Source: Pseudanabaena biceps
GTDB lineage: Bacteria; Cyanobacteriota; Cyanobacteriia; Pseudanabaenales; Pseudanabaenaceae
Assembly: GCA_013361095.1 (NCBI GenBank)
Contig: JAATWA010000001.1
Span: 1,351,001-1,415,000, forward strand
Reading direction: 5' to 3'
Length of the DNA stretch: 64,000 bases
Positions 63,508 to 64,000 of the stretch are shown in pieces (position 1 is the stretch's first letter; each line of letters begins with the position of its first letter). Under the pieces are notes generated by a model. The model worked only from the letters and a program-made list of their open reading frames with translations, had not been told where the DNA came from and ran no database searches. The position numbers and the translations under genes are program-made.

Positions 63508-64000
63508 CTATATCGAAGTCGCGATTACAAAACCGAGAATACCGATAAAAATAACTAGCGCATAAAATTGAGCTTTGCCATTCTCAAAGTACTTTAAGCC
63601 TTCACCACTAACTACAGTCACAAAGCCAGCAAGGTTTACGACACCATCAACAATTTTGGCATCAACCTCAAGCACTTGACGCGCCAGACGGCGTGAGCCA
63701 GTCACGAAGACAGCATTGTAAATTTCGTCGATGTACCACTTGTTTTTAGAAAGTTTATACAGTGGCTCAATGGATTTCGCGATCGCACTGGGATCAATTT
63801 TCTTTTGCATATACATCAGGATTGCTAAGGAAATACCGATCAAGCCAATCCCAATCGAGCTACCACCCATCAATAAGAACTCAGGAGTAAAGCCCTCAAC
63901 AGGAACTTCAGTAATTGTTTCTGAAGGTGCGTGGATGAAATACTCGAAGTAATTACCCAATGGTGTACCGACCAAACCGATCGCCATTGAGGGAATTGCC
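63508..64000 (-). CDS. ndhF: NAD(P)H-quinone oxidoreductase chain 5, NdhF1 (C-terminal part; 5' end outside window)
   Basis: The minus-strand frame is open to the right edge (AIPSMAIGLVGTPLGNYFEY), so only about 163 C-terminal residues are visible. LYKLSKNKWYIDEIYNAVFV, followed by VVNLAGFVTVVSGEGLKYFENG, is the lateral-helix and C-terminal TM region of NuoL/NdhF. It is of the NdhF1 type of the respiratory/cyclic NDH-1L complex, distinct from the divergent NdhF at 3.3-5.1 kb. An internal methionine could suggest a short 159-residue ORF, but the upstream in-frame codons match the family. Confidence 0.88.
   Translation of the reverse strand, partial: AIPSMAIGLVGTPLGNYFEYFIHAPSETITEVPVEGFTPEFLLMGGSSIGIGLIGISLAILMYMQKKIDPSAIAKSIEPLYKLSKNKWYIDEIYNAVFVTGSRRLARQVLEVDAKIVDGVVNLAGFVTVVSGEGLKYFENGKAQFYALVIFIGILGFVIATSI

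Noticed and set aside
1..64000. CRISPR array
   Set aside because: The many palindromes are dispersed, not regularly spaced direct repeats, and no cas gene is visible.
1..64000. tRNA and rRNA genes
   Set aside because: No cloverleaf with a GGTTCRANYCC-type T-arm and acceptor pairing, and no rRNA-like stretch, was noticed on reading either strand. A covariance-model scan could still find one.

Overview
The window is a 64 kb piece of a cyanobacterial chromosome. The evidence is the photosystem I core genes psaA/psaB, the photosystem II operon psbE-psbF-psbL-psbJ, crtB/crtP, menA, ctpA, NDH-1 subunits of the CO2-uptake type, and very frequent HIP1 octamers (GCGATCGC). AT-rich spacers, many two-part palindromes built on GCGCTTTGCGC, and the absence of heterocyst or nitrogen-fixation genes would fit a Pseudanabaena-like filamentous freshwater strain, but the genus is only a guess.

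Layout. 0-8.3 kb: a partial DUF92/VTE6-like gene, a DUF1361 membrane protein, an ndhF-ndhD pair of the CO2-uptake type, a small PatD-like protein and a two-partner-secretion exoprotein. 8.4-13.2 kb: cysS and carB, convergent. 13.3-14.8 kb: a decaying run of small antitoxin/HNH genes. 15-20.5 kb: a peptidoglycan-binding-type protein, a membrane protein, an alpha/beta hydrolase and an ECF transporter (PDGLE protein, CbiQ, CbiO). 20.6-21.5 kb: psbEFLJ with an intrinsic terminator. 21.7-29.2 kb: recQ, cobS, ctpA, lipB, a livF-type ATPase and a P-loop/DRTGG protein. 29.4-33.6 kb: small conserved cyanobacterial proteins, ybaB, the principal sigma factor sigA and a Sua5-like gene. 33.7-37.3 kb: a peptidoglycan-binding protein, a SPOR-like protein, rimI and a TauE/SafE transporter. 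37.5-41.1 kb: the rpmH-rnpA-PH-yidC-jag-yceD block. 41.1-53.1 kb: glycosyltransferases, a degenerate sensor kinase, crtP-crtB, menA and an Hpt protein, with several short mobile elements. 53.4-64 kb: an aminotransferase, decayed antitoxin genes, psaA-psaB, a CHRD protein, a DUF255 protein and the 3' part of ndhF1.

The most striking non-coding feature is a family of more than 25 long, mostly perfect palindromes in the intergenic gaps. Arms are usually 13-30 bp and differ from site to site, but the centre is nearly always GC-NNN-GC (NNN often TTT, TTC, AAA or GAA). Several swallow stop codons and the last codons of neighbouring genes. Two sites carry the same 97-bp MITE-like element with terminal inverted repeats and a compensatory base-pair change in the hairpin. 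A separate 208-bp element with a 6-bp target-site duplication lies directly upstream of a GT8 glycosyltransferase gene.

No tRNA, rRNA, CRISPR array or complete insertion sequence was recognised. Family assignments are from memory of protein families and visible motifs; no database search was possible.
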